Shown: piece by piece, positions 1 through 6,759 of the stretch | Position numbering within the stretch: position 1 is the first letter of the stretch | Layout: each line of letters starts with the position of its first letter | From: Bacteroidota bacterium | GTDB taxonomy: Bacteria; Bacteroidota; Bacteroidia; Bacteroidales; Prolixibacteraceae | Reading direction: 5' to 3' | Assembly: GCA_023488865.1 (NCBI GenBank) | Contig: JAMDDG010000346.1 | Coordinates: 1 to 9,069 of the forward strand | Length of the DNA: 9,069 nt | Notes under the pieces: generated by a model | Told to the model about the DNA's origin: nothing | The model's database searches: none | The model's input: the letters and a program-made list of their open reading frames with translations, nothing else | Position numbers and translations under genes: made by a program

Positions 1-1484
1 CAGGAACCTCCGTAATTTTGAAAGGGTCAACACTCGGAACAATTTCCGATCCGCAAGGAAATTTCCTGTTAAAAGGCATCCCTTCCGACGGCGAACTGGT
101 ATTCACTTTTGTGGGATTTAAGTCACAAGTCCAAAAAGTGACTGGCGAACCCATGAAAATTGTGATGGAGGGTAGTAAGGTTGGAATTGATGGAGTGGTA
201 GTAACAGCTCATGTATATGGCACGCCGCCATCTCCGCCGCCTCCGCCGCCACCGCTAAATGATGAAATCATTCGAACAAACGGCCCAAATCCACCAATGG
301 TTTTTCTGGATGGCGTACTTATTTCGAAAGATGAGATGAGTAACATCAAACCTGATCAAATCGAATCGATCAGTGTATTAAAGGATAAATCGGCGACTGA
401 TTTGTACGGAGAACAGGGGAAAAACGGGGTAATTCTGATCATAACCAAAGCTAAGTCAGGGAGGATGGCAGGAGACAAAACGGTGGAACCACAATCCCCG
501 TATACGCCACCACAACCAATTATAGCTTACATGAATCAGAACAAGGATAAAACAAATCCACCGTTGTTCTTTCTGGATGGCGTACAGATAGACCAAAAAA
601 CAGCGGAGCATATCAAAACTGATCAAATTGAATCGATAAACGTTTTAAAAATTCCGCAAGCTACCGATCAATATGGGGATAAGGGCAAAAACGGAGTTGT
701 CAAGATTATCTCGAAGACAAAGTCTGGGAATGTATTTGATTCCAATAAATCCATTTCAGACAAAAAGGTGAATCCTGTAAAAAGAGACGACAACGTTTTT
801 GTGGTAGTCGAAGAAATGCCTCAATTCCCCGGGGGAGAAATGGCTTTAGGAAAATTTATTTCTGAGAACATTAAATATCCTGCCGAAGCAAAAGACAAGG
901 GAATTCAGGGAAAAGTCTTTGTCAATTTCGTGATCAACGAAAACGGGAAGGTCGAAAAGACAAAAGTTGTCCGTAGTGCTCATCCTTTGCTTGATGCAGA
1001 AGCCCTCCGCGTAGTAAACCAGATGCCCGACTGGACGCCCGGAAAACAAAGAGGTGAAGCGGTTAGTGTCTCCTATACGATCCCTGTTCAATTTGCACTT
1101 GATGGAGACAAAAATGTCAAAACAGGGTTATCCCCACAAGCGCCAAAATTTCCCAAGCAAAGGCCGGATGGCGTATATGTTATCGTAGAAGAAATGCCTG
1201 AATTTCCTGGGGGCGAAATGGCTTTAAGAAAATTTATTTCGGAGACCGTCAAGTACCCGGCTGAAGCAAAAGATAAAGGAATTCAGGGGAAAGTCTTTGT
1301 TACTTTTACGGTTAAGTCCGATGGAACAGTTGGGGATGCCAAAATCGCAAGGGGCTTAGATCCATTGCTGGACAACGAAGCTATCCGTGTTGTCAATCTG
1401 CTGCCTCTCTGGAAACCAGGCAAACAACGCGGACAGGCTGTTAATGTGGCTTTTACTGTCCCGATTCAATTCAAGCTGCAATAG
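1..1484 (+). CDS. TonB C-terminal / plug-like multidomain envelope protein (5' end outside window)
   Basis: The reading frame is open from the left edge (first whole codon at 3), so the true start lies upstream; the TTG at 18 falls inside a domain and is not a start. Domains in order: the end of a CarboxypepD_reg-like beta-sandwich (about 3-200, GTISDPQGNF motif); a proline-rich linker (about 219-257); two TonB-receptor plug-like modules (291-449 and 558-725, each with FLDGV, DQIESI.VLK and GKNGV); then two TonB C-terminal domains (795-1100 and 1176-1481, each with EEMP.FPGGEMAL, KYPAEAKDKGIQGKVFV and PGKQRG.AV). In Bacteroidetes this tail often follows an M56/BlaR1-like metallopeptidase membrane domain. 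Such a head is inferred here, not seen. The protein probably acts in the periplasm, perhaps in signalling or envelope energy coupling. A terminator follows 22 bases after the stop, so this is the last gene of its transcript. The domain calls are firm; the overall function is not. Confidence 0.85.
   Translation, partial: GTSVILKGSTLGTISDPQGNFLLKGIPSDGELVFTFVGFKSQVQKVTGEPMKIVMEGSKVGIDGVVVTAHVYGTPPSPPPPPPPLNDEIIRTNGPNPPMVFLDGVLISKDEMSNIKPDQIESISVLKDKSATDLYGEQGKNGVILIITKAKSGRMAGDKTVEPQSPYTPPQPIIAYMNQNKDKTNPPLFFLDGVQIDQKTAEHIKTDQIESINVLKIPQATDQYGDKGKNGVVKIISKTKSGNVFDSNKSISDKKVNPVKRDDNVFVVVEEMPQFPGGEMALGKFISENIKYPAEAKDKGIQGKVFVNFVINENGKVEKTKVVRSAHPLLDAEALRVVNQMPDWTPGKQRGEAVSVSYTIPVQFALDGDKNVKTGLSPQAPKFPKQRPDGVYVIVEEMPEFPGGEMALRKFISETVKYPAEAKDKGIQGKVFVTFTVKSDGTVGDAKIARGLDPLLDNEAIRVVNLLPLWKPGKQRGQAVNVAFTVPIQFKLQ
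291..725 (+). repeat. Duplicated plug-like module (291-449 and 558-725)
   Basis: Two protein-level direct repeats of about 53-56 residues. Each begins NPP..FLDGV, continues through DQIESI and VLK, and ends GKNGV followed by a Thr/Ser-Lys-rich tail. A short proline-rich spacer separates them (Pro-rich around 497-520). They resemble the plug-domain segment of SusC/RagA-type receptors. The second copy has lost the usual LKDKSA wording and has an LKIPQA variant, so the copies have diverged more than the TonB-C pair downstream. Confidence 0.8.
795..1481 (+). repeat. Tandem duplication of the TonB C-terminal domain (795-1100 and 1176-1481)
   Basis: The two domains are similar at DNA as well as protein level. 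For example, the stretch beginning gaaatgcct at 815 and that at 1193 share most bases over more than 50 positions, and the peptide KYPAEAKDKGIQGKVFV occurs in both. A linker of about 75 bases separates them. This indicates a fairly recent intragenic duplication, or one kept alike by gene conversion. Confidence 0.85.
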
Positions 1485-1505
1485 CGTTTGTCTCATAACT
1501 TTTCA

Positions 1506-1544
1506 GGAGGCCGCTTCATTTATTTTGAGGCGGCTTCTTTTTTT
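1506..1544 (+). terminator. Rho-independent terminator after the TonB-C gene
   Basis: A 13-bp stem (1506-1518 with 1526-1538, allowing G-U pairs) around a 7-nt AT-rich loop is followed directly by a run of T to 1544. The core gccgc/gcggc is fully paired. It lies 22 bases downstream of the stop at 1484 and reads on the + strand. Confidence 0.88.
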
Positions 1545-1560
1545 GTGTAAATTGGTAGCG

Positions 1561-1891
1561 GGTCCAACGCTGTTTGTGGGCCATGGTTCTCCGATGAATG
1601 CCATCGAAGAGAATGAATGAACCCGGTTTTGCTTTTGACTGGGCGACAGAGGCGAATGAAAAAATGAAACAATACATTCTAAGCGGGGATCATCAGAAAT
1701 TAATCAACTACAAATCAGAAGGAAAAGCTTTCGATCTGGCGATCCCAACTCCTGAACATTTTCTTCCTTTGCTTTACATCCTGGCGCTAAAAGAGGAAAA
1801 CGAAAAGGTAAGCCTGTTCAACGACAAGGCTGTTGCCGGATCCCTTTCCATGACATCGGTAAAAATCAGCACAGACAACTTAGTAGAATAA
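1561..1891 (+). pseudogene. Remnant of a 4,5-DOPA extradiol dioxygenase-like gene (YgiD/LigB family), internally deleted and frameshifted
   Basis: Frame 1 at 1561-1617 encodes the family's N-terminal signature PTLFVGHGSPMNAIEEN and stops at 1618-1620. Frame 2 continues from about 1616 with the family C-terminus: FDWATEANEKM, then PTPEHFLPLLYILAL, then GSLSMTSVKI, with a stop at 1889-1891. Family members are about 260-280 residues; here about 17 N-terminal and 90 C-terminal codons remain, so roughly 160-170 codons are missing and the joint is out of frame. Of the metal-binding histidines known in YgiD, the GHGSP and PEH ones are present, while the two middle ones fall in the missing part. No ATG precedes the N-terminal piece, which begins only 16 bases after the upstream terminator's T-run. 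An ATG at 1598 could still yield a 97-residue C-terminal peptide, but there is no reason to expect activity. Confidence 0.85.
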
Positions 1892-1931
1892 TGAGGTCAG
1901 GCCGGAGCATTTAATTTCAAAGTATCGTCTT

Positions 1932-1995
1932 CCGCAAGGATAATTTCAATATTTTTGCCGCCAAACTAAAAGACAACCCAATTTTTGTCTTGCGG
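1932..1995 (+). promoter_or_regulatory. Leader/promoter-like region of the MFS gene (weak)
   Basis: TATTTTTG at 1950-1957 fits the Bacteroidetes -7 consensus TAnnTTTG, but no TTG is seen at the expected -33 position. Downstream, AAGACAA at 1970-1976 pairs with TTGTCTT at 1985-1991 (7 bp, 8-nt loop), and CCGCAAG at 1932-1938 could alternatively pair with CTTGCGG at 1989-1995. The two pairings are mutually exclusive because they share bases 1989-1991. This may be chance in an AT-rich leader. Confidence 0.25.
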
Positions 1996-2017
1996 TTTTT
2001 CTGTTTAAAGTATTTTA

Positions 2018-3211
2018 ATGACGAGTTACACTCCAACAAGTAGCCTTTCTAAAGAGTCTGTTCCAAATAAAAGGCGTATCCGCATTGCCGTTATATTAGT
2101 CTATTTTAGCATGGGACTTACGGTTTCGTCGTGGGCGAGCCGTATTCCTGACATTAAAACGGCGCTTCATTTGAACGATGCTATGCTTGGAACTATTTTA
2201 TTTGCATTGCCGGCCGGTCAAATCCTGATGATGCCCTTTTCAGGTAAGTTAGTTACCCGTTTCGGAAGTCACAGGGTGTTGTTTTTTTCCCTTCCTGTTT
2301 ATGCTATTTGTCTGATTCTTATTGGATTGGCACAGGCTGGCTGGCAGTTGGCCATCGCGCTGTTTCTGTTTGGGATCTTCGGCAATATGAGCAATATTTC
2401 AGTCAACACACAGGGAGTAGCTACCGAAAAAATATACCAGCGTACAATTATGTCTTCCTTTCATGGAGGTTGGAGTCTTGCCGGATTTACCGGAGCGCTG
2501 ATCGGCTTTGCCATGATTAACCTGCATGTTCGTCCAATCTGGCATTTTGTTATTGTCGTTATGGTTGTATGGCCGCTTTTTTGGACCAACCATCCGTTTT
2601 TGGTCCGCAGCAAACGCCAGGACAAAAACCCCGACGAACCCAAACGCAAAATTTTCAACCGGCCTGACAGCATGCTGCTTCAGCTCGGGATCATCGGATT
2701 TTGCAGCATGGCCAGCGAGGGCGCCATGTTTGACTGGAGCGGCATCTATTTTAAAGACGTGGTTCATGCACCGCACTCGCTGGTAGTTCTTGGTTATACC
2801 TCTTTTATGATCATGATGGCGACTGGTCGGTTTGTAGCCGATCACATTGTTTCGAAGATTGGCCAGAAGAGGCTTCTGCAGATAGGCGGTACTATGATTT
2901 CGACGGGTCTGTTTACTGCTGTTTTTTCCCCTTACCTGATTACCAGTACCCTGGCATTTATGCTGGTTGGGTTAGGGGTCTCGAGCATGGTCCCAACTGT
3001 TTACAGTGCGGTGGGGCGCCATTCTAAGGTTCCTACCGGCATCGCCCTGGCAACGGTTTCGAGTGTCAGTTTTCTCGGATTTTTGATTGGCCCTCCTTTA
3101 ATCGGATACATTTCGCAAGCAGCTGGTCTGCGCTATTCCTTCGCTGTGATCGGGGTTTTTGGTCTTGGAATTGCCCTGTTGGTTTCCAGGGTCAAAGCAT
3201 TGCAAGGTTAG
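2018..3211 (+). CDS. MFS transporter, YbjJ-like
   Basis: 397 residues, about the normal MFS length, with roughly twelve hydrophobic segments in two halves joined by a charged cytoplasmic loop (about residues 195-215, RSKRQDKNPDEPKRK). Family marks include SSWASRIPDIKTAL after the first helix, the loop motif SGKLVTRFGSHR at 75-86 (a variant of the MFS GxxxDRxGRR signature), SEGAMFDWSGIYFKD at 233-247, and FLIGPPLIGYISQAAGLR at 355-372. The last closely resembles the matching part of E. coli YbjJ. It is an inner-membrane secondary transporter; the substrate cannot be read from the sequence, since YbjJ-type proteins are often labelled sugar or drug transporters without proof. ATG 2018 is the first in-frame start and gives a hydrophilic N-terminal tail of about 20 residues. 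It stands alone, with 126 bases of leader and about 150 bases before the aroB start, so it is probably monocistronic. Confidence 0.88.
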   Translation: MTSYTPTSSLSKESVPNKRRIRIAVILVYFSMGLTVSSWASRIPDIKTALHLNDAMLGTILFALPAGQILMMPFSGKLVTRFGSHRVLFFSLPVYAICLILIGLAQAGWQLAIALFLFGIFGNMSNISVNTQGVATEKIYQRTIMSSFHGGWSLAGFTGALIGFAMINLHVRPIWHFVIVVMVVWPLFWTNHPFLVRSKRQDKNPDEPKRKIFNRPDSMLLQLGIIGFCSMASEGAMFDWSGIYFKDVVHAPHSLVVLGYTSFMIMMATGRFVADHIVSKIGQKRLLQIGGTMISTGLFTAVFSPYLITSTLAFMLVGLGVSSMVPTVYSAVGRHSKVPTGIALATVSSVSFLGFLIGPPLIGYISQAAGLRYSFAVIGVFGLGIALLVSRVKALQG

Positions 3212-3325
3212 CCGGTTATGGTATCATATCCCTATCGAAGTGCTGATTATCAGAGAGATAAATTTTGAATTAATTAGTCATCAGGCCGGAACTTTCTCCT
3301 TATTTATTTACGTTTGAAATTCTGT

Positions 3326-3333
3326 TACCTTTG
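3326..3333 (+). promoter_or_regulatory. Bacteroidetes-type -7 promoter element for aroB-aroA
   Basis: TACCTTTG matches TAnnTTTG exactly and lies 30 bases before the aroB ATG. The expected -33 TTTG position (about 3303-3306) reads ttta, a partial match. A start of transcription around 3338-3342 would leave a short AT-containing leader. The element also argues against a TTG start for aroB at 3331, which would overlap it. Confidence 0.5.
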
Positions 3334-3363
3334 CAATTCAAGGCAACAGAAGATTTTTCAGTT

Positions 3364-4428
3364 ATGACCCTAAAGAAATCCGTTGTGGTAACCGACCAGC
3401 TCGAAAATGTGCTTGGGACAGTTATCTCCTCTTTCCCTGATGACAAACTATTTCTGGTGATGGACCGGAACAGCGAACGTTTTTGTCTTCCGCTTATTTG
3501 CGATACCCCGAATATTGAAAGATTTAAAAAAGTAGTTATCCCTAACGGGGAAGAGCACAAATCATTGTCTTCGGTAGAGCAGATATGGCTTTTCCTGAGT
3601 CAGAGCGGAGCCGACCGGAAATCGCTGGTGGTAAACCTGGGAGGGGGAATGGTGACCGATTTGGGCAGTTTTGCCGCTTCAACCTTCAAGCGTGGGGTTG
3701 AATTTGTAAATATCCCGACCACCTTGCTTTCTCAGGTAGATGCCTCCGTCGGAGGTAAAACCGGGTTCAATTTCAACGGGTTTAAGAATGAGATCGGCGT
3801 AATCAACCAGCCGCATCAGGTAATTATTGATACCCGTTTTCTTAAAACCCTGGATCACGAAAATATTATTTCTGGGTATGCCGAGATGATCAAACACGGC
3901 TTGATCCACTCGCAGGAGCACCTGGCAGAACTTCGGAAGTTTGATCTGCATCGTCCTGATTATGCCATTTTACAAGGCATGATCGCACGGTCCGTAATGA
4001 TCAAAGAGTATTTTGTGGAGAAAGATCCCCGGGAAAAGAATATTAGAAAAGCGCTGAATTTTGGCCATACCATCGGCCATGCCTTCGAGAGTTATTCGCT
4101 GAAAAAGTCGCAGCCCCTGTTGCACGGTCATGCTGTGGCTTTCGGCATGATTGCCGAGCTCTATCTTTCCCGCCTGAATTGTGGTTTTCCTGACGGCATA
4201 CTGCACCACCTTTCCGGATGGATCAGTTCCATCTACGGAAAATACCCTATCGAGACCGCAGATTACGAAACTTTCTATGAGTTGATGGGCCACGACAAAA
4301 AGAATGAAGGTAAGAGAATCAATTTTACTTTGATCACTTCGGTCGGGGAAGTTGAGATTAACCGGGACTGCACCAAAGAACAGATTTTTGAAGCCCTGGA
4401 TTATTTCAGGGAGCTAAACAACGATTGA
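3364..4428 (+). CDS. aroB: 3-dehydroquinate synthase
   Basis: Shikimate pathway step 2: converts DAHP to 3-dehydroquinate in the cytoplasm, using NAD+ and a divalent metal. From ATG 3364 the product is 354 residues, normal for AroB; an in-frame TTG at 3331 would add 11 residues unlike the family and overlap the promoter element. Visible motifs: the NAD-binding GGGMVTDLGSFAA (93-105), NIPTTLLSQVDASVGGKTGFN (117-137), GYAEMIKHG (171-179), NFGHTIGHAFE (232-242) and LLHGHAVAFGM (252-262). By family alignment, E174, H235 and H254 are the metal ligands and H239 is catalytic. The position after HG is His rather than the Glu of enterobacterial enzymes. The stop is 4 bases before the aroA ATG, so the two genes are very probably co-transcribed and perhaps translationally coupled. 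All key residues are present, so it should be active. Confidence 0.97.
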   Translation: MTLKKSVVVTDQLENVLGTVISSFPDDKLFLVMDRNSERFCLPLICDTPNIERFKKVVIPNGEEHKSLSSVEQIWLFLSQSGADRKSLVVNLGGGMVTDLGSFAASTFKRGVEFVNIPTTLLSQVDASVGGKTGFNFNGFKNEIGVINQPHQVIIDTRFLKTLDHENIISGYAEMIKHGLIHSQEHLAELRKFDLHRPDYAILQGMIARSVMIKEYFVEKDPREKNIRKALNFGHTIGHAFESYSLKKSQPLLHGHAVAFGMIAELYLSRLNCGFPDGILHHLSGWISSIYGKYPIETADYETFYELMGHDKKNEGKRINFTLITSVGEVEINRDCTKEQIFEALDYFRELNND

Positions 4429-4432
4429 CATT

Positions 4433-5677
4433 ATGAATCTCCTTTTGACCAGGCCAGATCGCTCGATTACCGGAGAAATCACGTTGCCTTCTTCCAAGAG
4501 TATCAGCAACAGGGTGCTTATCATCAATGCATTGAGTTACTCCTCTTTCCCTGTTAAGAACCTGTCCGATTGTGATGATTCGGTCGTCATGAACCAGGTT
4601 CTCGAATCAAATACCAACCGTTTTGATATTGGTCATGCCGGTACTGCCATGCGGTTTCTTACGGCCTATCTTTCAAAAATAGTAGGGGAGTGGTACTTAA
4701 CAGGATCCGGGAGGATGCAGCAACGGCCCATCGCTATTTTGGTAGATGCGCTCAGGCAAATGGGTGCGTTAATCGAATATACCGGCGTTGTGGGATTTCC
4801 CCCGTTAAAGATAACCGGAACCGCGCTCAAAGGCGGAACGATCGAACTGGATGGAAGTGTCAGCAGCCAGTATATCTCGGCTTTGCTGATGATTGCCCCG
4901 ACCGTACAGGGTGGGCTTACCCTTAGGCTGAAGAATAAAATCACCTCCCGCTCCTATATCGAAATGACCCTTCAGCTAATGAAAAAATTCGGGATCCGGC
5001 ATCAATGGAGCGGGAATGAAATACGAATCGAAGCGCAAGCATACAAACCGGTCCCTTATACTGTTGAGGCCGACTGGTCCGCGGCCTCCTACTGGTATGC
5101 CATGGCAGTTTTGTCCGAACAGTGTGATTTGTACCTGAAAGGGCTCTATCTGAACAGTACGCAAGGGGATGCGATCCAGGCAACCTGGTTCGAAAAATAT
5201 TTTGGATTAAGATCCCGGCAGGAAGGCGATACCGTTCGGTTGACCAAAGGCAGAGAGGTTCCTCTGAAACAGCTTAACCTCAATTTTATTGAAAATCCGG
5301 ATATCGCCCAAACATGGGTGGTCCTGGCCATCGGTAAGCAACTTCCGTTCTATTTTACCGGATTGAAGACCCTGAAGATCAAAGAGACAGACCGCATTTC
5401 AGCCTTAAAAAATGAATGCGCCAAGTTGGGAGCCATTCTGACGGAGCCGGCAGAAGGAGAACTGACCTGGGATGGCCAACTAAATGAGGCCCTTGTTCAA
5501 AAGGAACCGGTCATTGCTACTTACCATGACCACCGCATGGCCATGGCTTTTGCTCCGGTAGCACAGTTTAACGGGGCCATCCGGATAGAAGATGCGATGG
5601 TGGTGACCAAATCGTACCCCTCTTTTTACGATGATCTGAGAAAAGCTGGTTTTGGGATTAAAGAGGTTACTCCTTAA
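4433..5677 (+). CDS. aroA: 3-phosphoshikimate 1-carboxyvinyltransferase (EPSP synthase)
   Basis: Shikimate pathway step 6: joins phosphoenolpyruvate to shikimate 3-phosphate, giving EPSP for aromatic amino acid and chorismate synthesis. 414 residues, slightly short of E. coli AroA (427). Motifs: SKSISNR (21-27, Lys22 and Arg27 for substrate binding), HAGTAMRFLTAYL (68-80), QQRPI (96-100), SSQYISALLM (144-153), TSRSYIEMT (171-179), NPDIAQT (288-294, Asp290 catalytic), KETDRISAL (317-325), YHDHRMAMAF (364-373) and VTKSYPSF (391-398). Where E. coli has GNAGTAMRP this protein has HAGTAMRF, so Phe75 replaces the Pro101 linked to glyphosate tolerance. I recall this as common in Bacteroidetes, so it is probably a lineage trait. 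It is the second gene after aroB (4-base gap, no Shine-Dalgarno). Its 3' end overlaps the converging cyclophilin gene by 11 bases. Confidence 0.97.
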   Translation: MNLLLTRPDRSITGEITLPSSKSISNRVLIINALSYSSFPVKNLSDCDDSVVMNQVLESNTNRFDIGHAGTAMRFLTAYLSKIVGEWYLTGSGRMQQRPIAILVDALRQMGALIEYTGVVGFPPLKITGTALKGGTIELDGSVSSQYISALLMIAPTVQGGLTLRLKNKITSRSYIEMTLQLMKKFGIRHQWSGNEIRIEAQAYKPVPYTVEADWSAASYWYAMAVLSEQCDLYLKGLYLNSTQGDAIQATWFEKYFGLRSRQEGDTVRLTKGREVPLKQLNLNFIENPDIAQTWVVLAIGKQLPFYFTGLKTLKIKETDRISALKNECAKLGAILTEPAEGELTWDGQLNEALVQKEPVIATYHDHRMAMAFAPVAQFNGAIRIEDAMVVTKSYPSFYDDLRKAGFGIKEVTP

Positions 5678-6497
5678 CGACCTCTATCTTCATGCGTATA
5701 TTTTCCAATGGACGGTTGTTTGCCCCGGTGGGCTGTGCTGCAATGGAGTCAATAACTGCCAATCCTTCGATTACTTCACCAAAAACTGTGTAAGCGCCGT
5801 CGAGGTGCGGAATTCCGCCAATGGTAGTATAGGTTTCTATTTGTTGTTTCGTCAACCTGACCGGATTCTTGTTGACTTCAACCCTGGCTTGTTGTTTCAA
5901 CTTTTCCAGCAGTTTATCATATCCCTCCTGGTTTCTGGCCATCTGGAACAGCATCAGGGTATCGATTTTTTCAGATTTCAGCTTGAGAAAAAGTGATTCA
6001 GCCGCCCGGTTGTTCAGGTTTAATTCGATCGATGGAATATCATCTAATTTAAACACTTTCCCTTGTGCCAGATAAAATTGGGTGGCAGAGGAGCGGCGTT
6101 CGGGATTTTCCTCGTCCCCGTTCCGGGCTGCAGCAATCACCCCTTTTTTGTGGATGATTCCCGGCCTGATTTCTGCCGGTATGGTATAGTTGAGATCCCC
6201 ATCGCCGAGCATCTGATCTTTGGTTGCACGTTTCGACTGCGGATCGCCGCCCTGTACCATAAAGCCTTTGATGACGCGGTGGAAAAGCAAACTGTCAAAT
6301 ACTCCTGCTTTTGTCAGCTTCAAAAAATTATCGCGGTGCAAGGGCGTTTCGTTGTACAGTACTACCTTCATATCCCCAAACTTTGTTTTTATCCGGACAA
6401 TCGGTCCTTCGGGAACAGGCTTATTTTGTGAAAAAGAGCAGGCGGAGATGGATGCGATGGCAAGGAGCAGAAGTGATTTTACCAAAAATTGTTTCAT
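5667..6497 (-). CDS. Cyclophilin-type peptidyl-prolyl cis-trans isomerase, predicted lipoprotein
   Basis: 276 residues. The N-terminus MKQFLVKSLLLLAIASISAC is a signal peptide with a lipobox (ISAC, Cys20), so a lipid-anchored envelope protein is predicted. Residues after the Cys are not acid-rich, so there is no Bacteroidetes surface-export signal, which suggests it faces the periplasm. The cyclophilin fold starts near residue 31. FHRVIKGFMVQGGDP (72-86) holds the catalytic Arg74 and the Phe79, Met80 and Gln82 pocket residues; SSATQFYLAQ (136-145) and HLDGAYTVFGEV (231-242) complete the site. Compared with human CypA, Trp121 is replaced by His231 and His126 by Tyr236, in line with bacterial enzymes that bind cyclosporin poorly. 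A helical, charged insertion (about 148-225) separates the last two core motifs and explains the length above the usual 160-190. It probably helps fold or mature envelope proteins. The start is the first ATG and gives a clean signal peptide. Confidence 0.95.
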   Translation of the reverse strand: MKQFLVKSLLLLAIASISACSFSQNKPVPEGPIVRIKTKFGDMKVVLYNETPLHRDNFLKLTKAGVFDSLLFHRVIKGFMVQGGDPQSKRATKDQMLGDGDLNYTIPAEIRPGIIHKKGVIAAARNGDEENPERRSSATQFYLAQGKVFKLDDIPSIELNLNNRAAESLFLKLKSEKIDTLMLFQMARNQEGYDKLLEKLKQQARVEVNKNPVRLTKQQIETYTTIGGIPHLDGAYTVFGEVIEGLAVIDSIAAQPTGANNRPLENIRMKIEVVKE

Positions 6498-6759
6498 ATA
6501 CGGGAGTGTTATCTGATCTTTGTCTGTTGATATTTACTTTGAATTCATAAATCTACAAATTATTTCTTTAATCAAACTGCAATTTTGATTAATGCCTTTT
6601 ATACGAAACTCATTAATTAAAAGGAAAATGTTTAAATCGCGTTAGCTGTAAACTTAAGGGGATTTTTTCTGTTTCACGATTCTTCTTTCTCGTCAAAATG
6701 CCGTAACTTACAATAAATGTTGTCCGTCAGGACATCAAGCACAATAGAAAGAGAAGCAG
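6498..6759. other. Divergent intergenic region between the cyclophilin and ORF6N genes
   Basis: 262 AT-rich bases that must carry promoters for both directions. The cyclophilin side holds the promoter-like element and inverted repeat listed separately (6556-6592). On the ORF6N side, I see a small hairpin TGTCC-gtca-GGACA (6721-6734) and a purine-rich stretch (agaaagagaag, about 6746-6756) just before ATG 6760 that could aid ribosome binding. No convincing -7/-33 pair for the ORF6N gene and no small ORF or RNA gene was recognised. Confidence 0.5.
6556..6592 (-). promoter_or_regulatory. Putative cyclophilin promoter with overlapping inverted repeat
   Basis: On the - strand, TAATTTG (6562-6556) resembles a -7 element with one base fewer than TAnnTTTG. 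A TTG (6582-6580) lies 17 bases upstream of it. The TTG falls inside a perfect 9-bp inverted repeat: TTAATCAAA (6568-6576), a 7-nt spacer, then TTTGATTAA (6584-6592). A dyad over the upstream promoter element is a plausible repressor or activator site, but both calls rest on short AT-rich matches. Confidence 0.35.

Noticed and set aside
18..20. TTG at 18 as the start of the first gene
   Set aside because: The frame is open upstream and the TTG lies inside a CarboxypepD_reg-like domain, so the gene is cut by the window edge.
2399..2845. Long reverse-strand open frame inside the MFS gene, and similar antisense frames in aroB, aroA, comF and ubiX
   Set aside because: They lie wholly within well-supported genes, show no domain, and have the composition expected of shadow frames.
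3243..3253. CTGAT-t-ATCAG mini-palindrome after the MFS gene as a terminator
   Set aside because: Only five base pairs with a one-base centre and no T-run; it cannot form a stable terminator hairpin.
3331..3363. TTG start for aroB, 11 residues upstream
   Set aside because: The added residues do not look like AroB and the codon overlaps an exact TAnnTTTG promoter element; ATG 3364 gives normal length.
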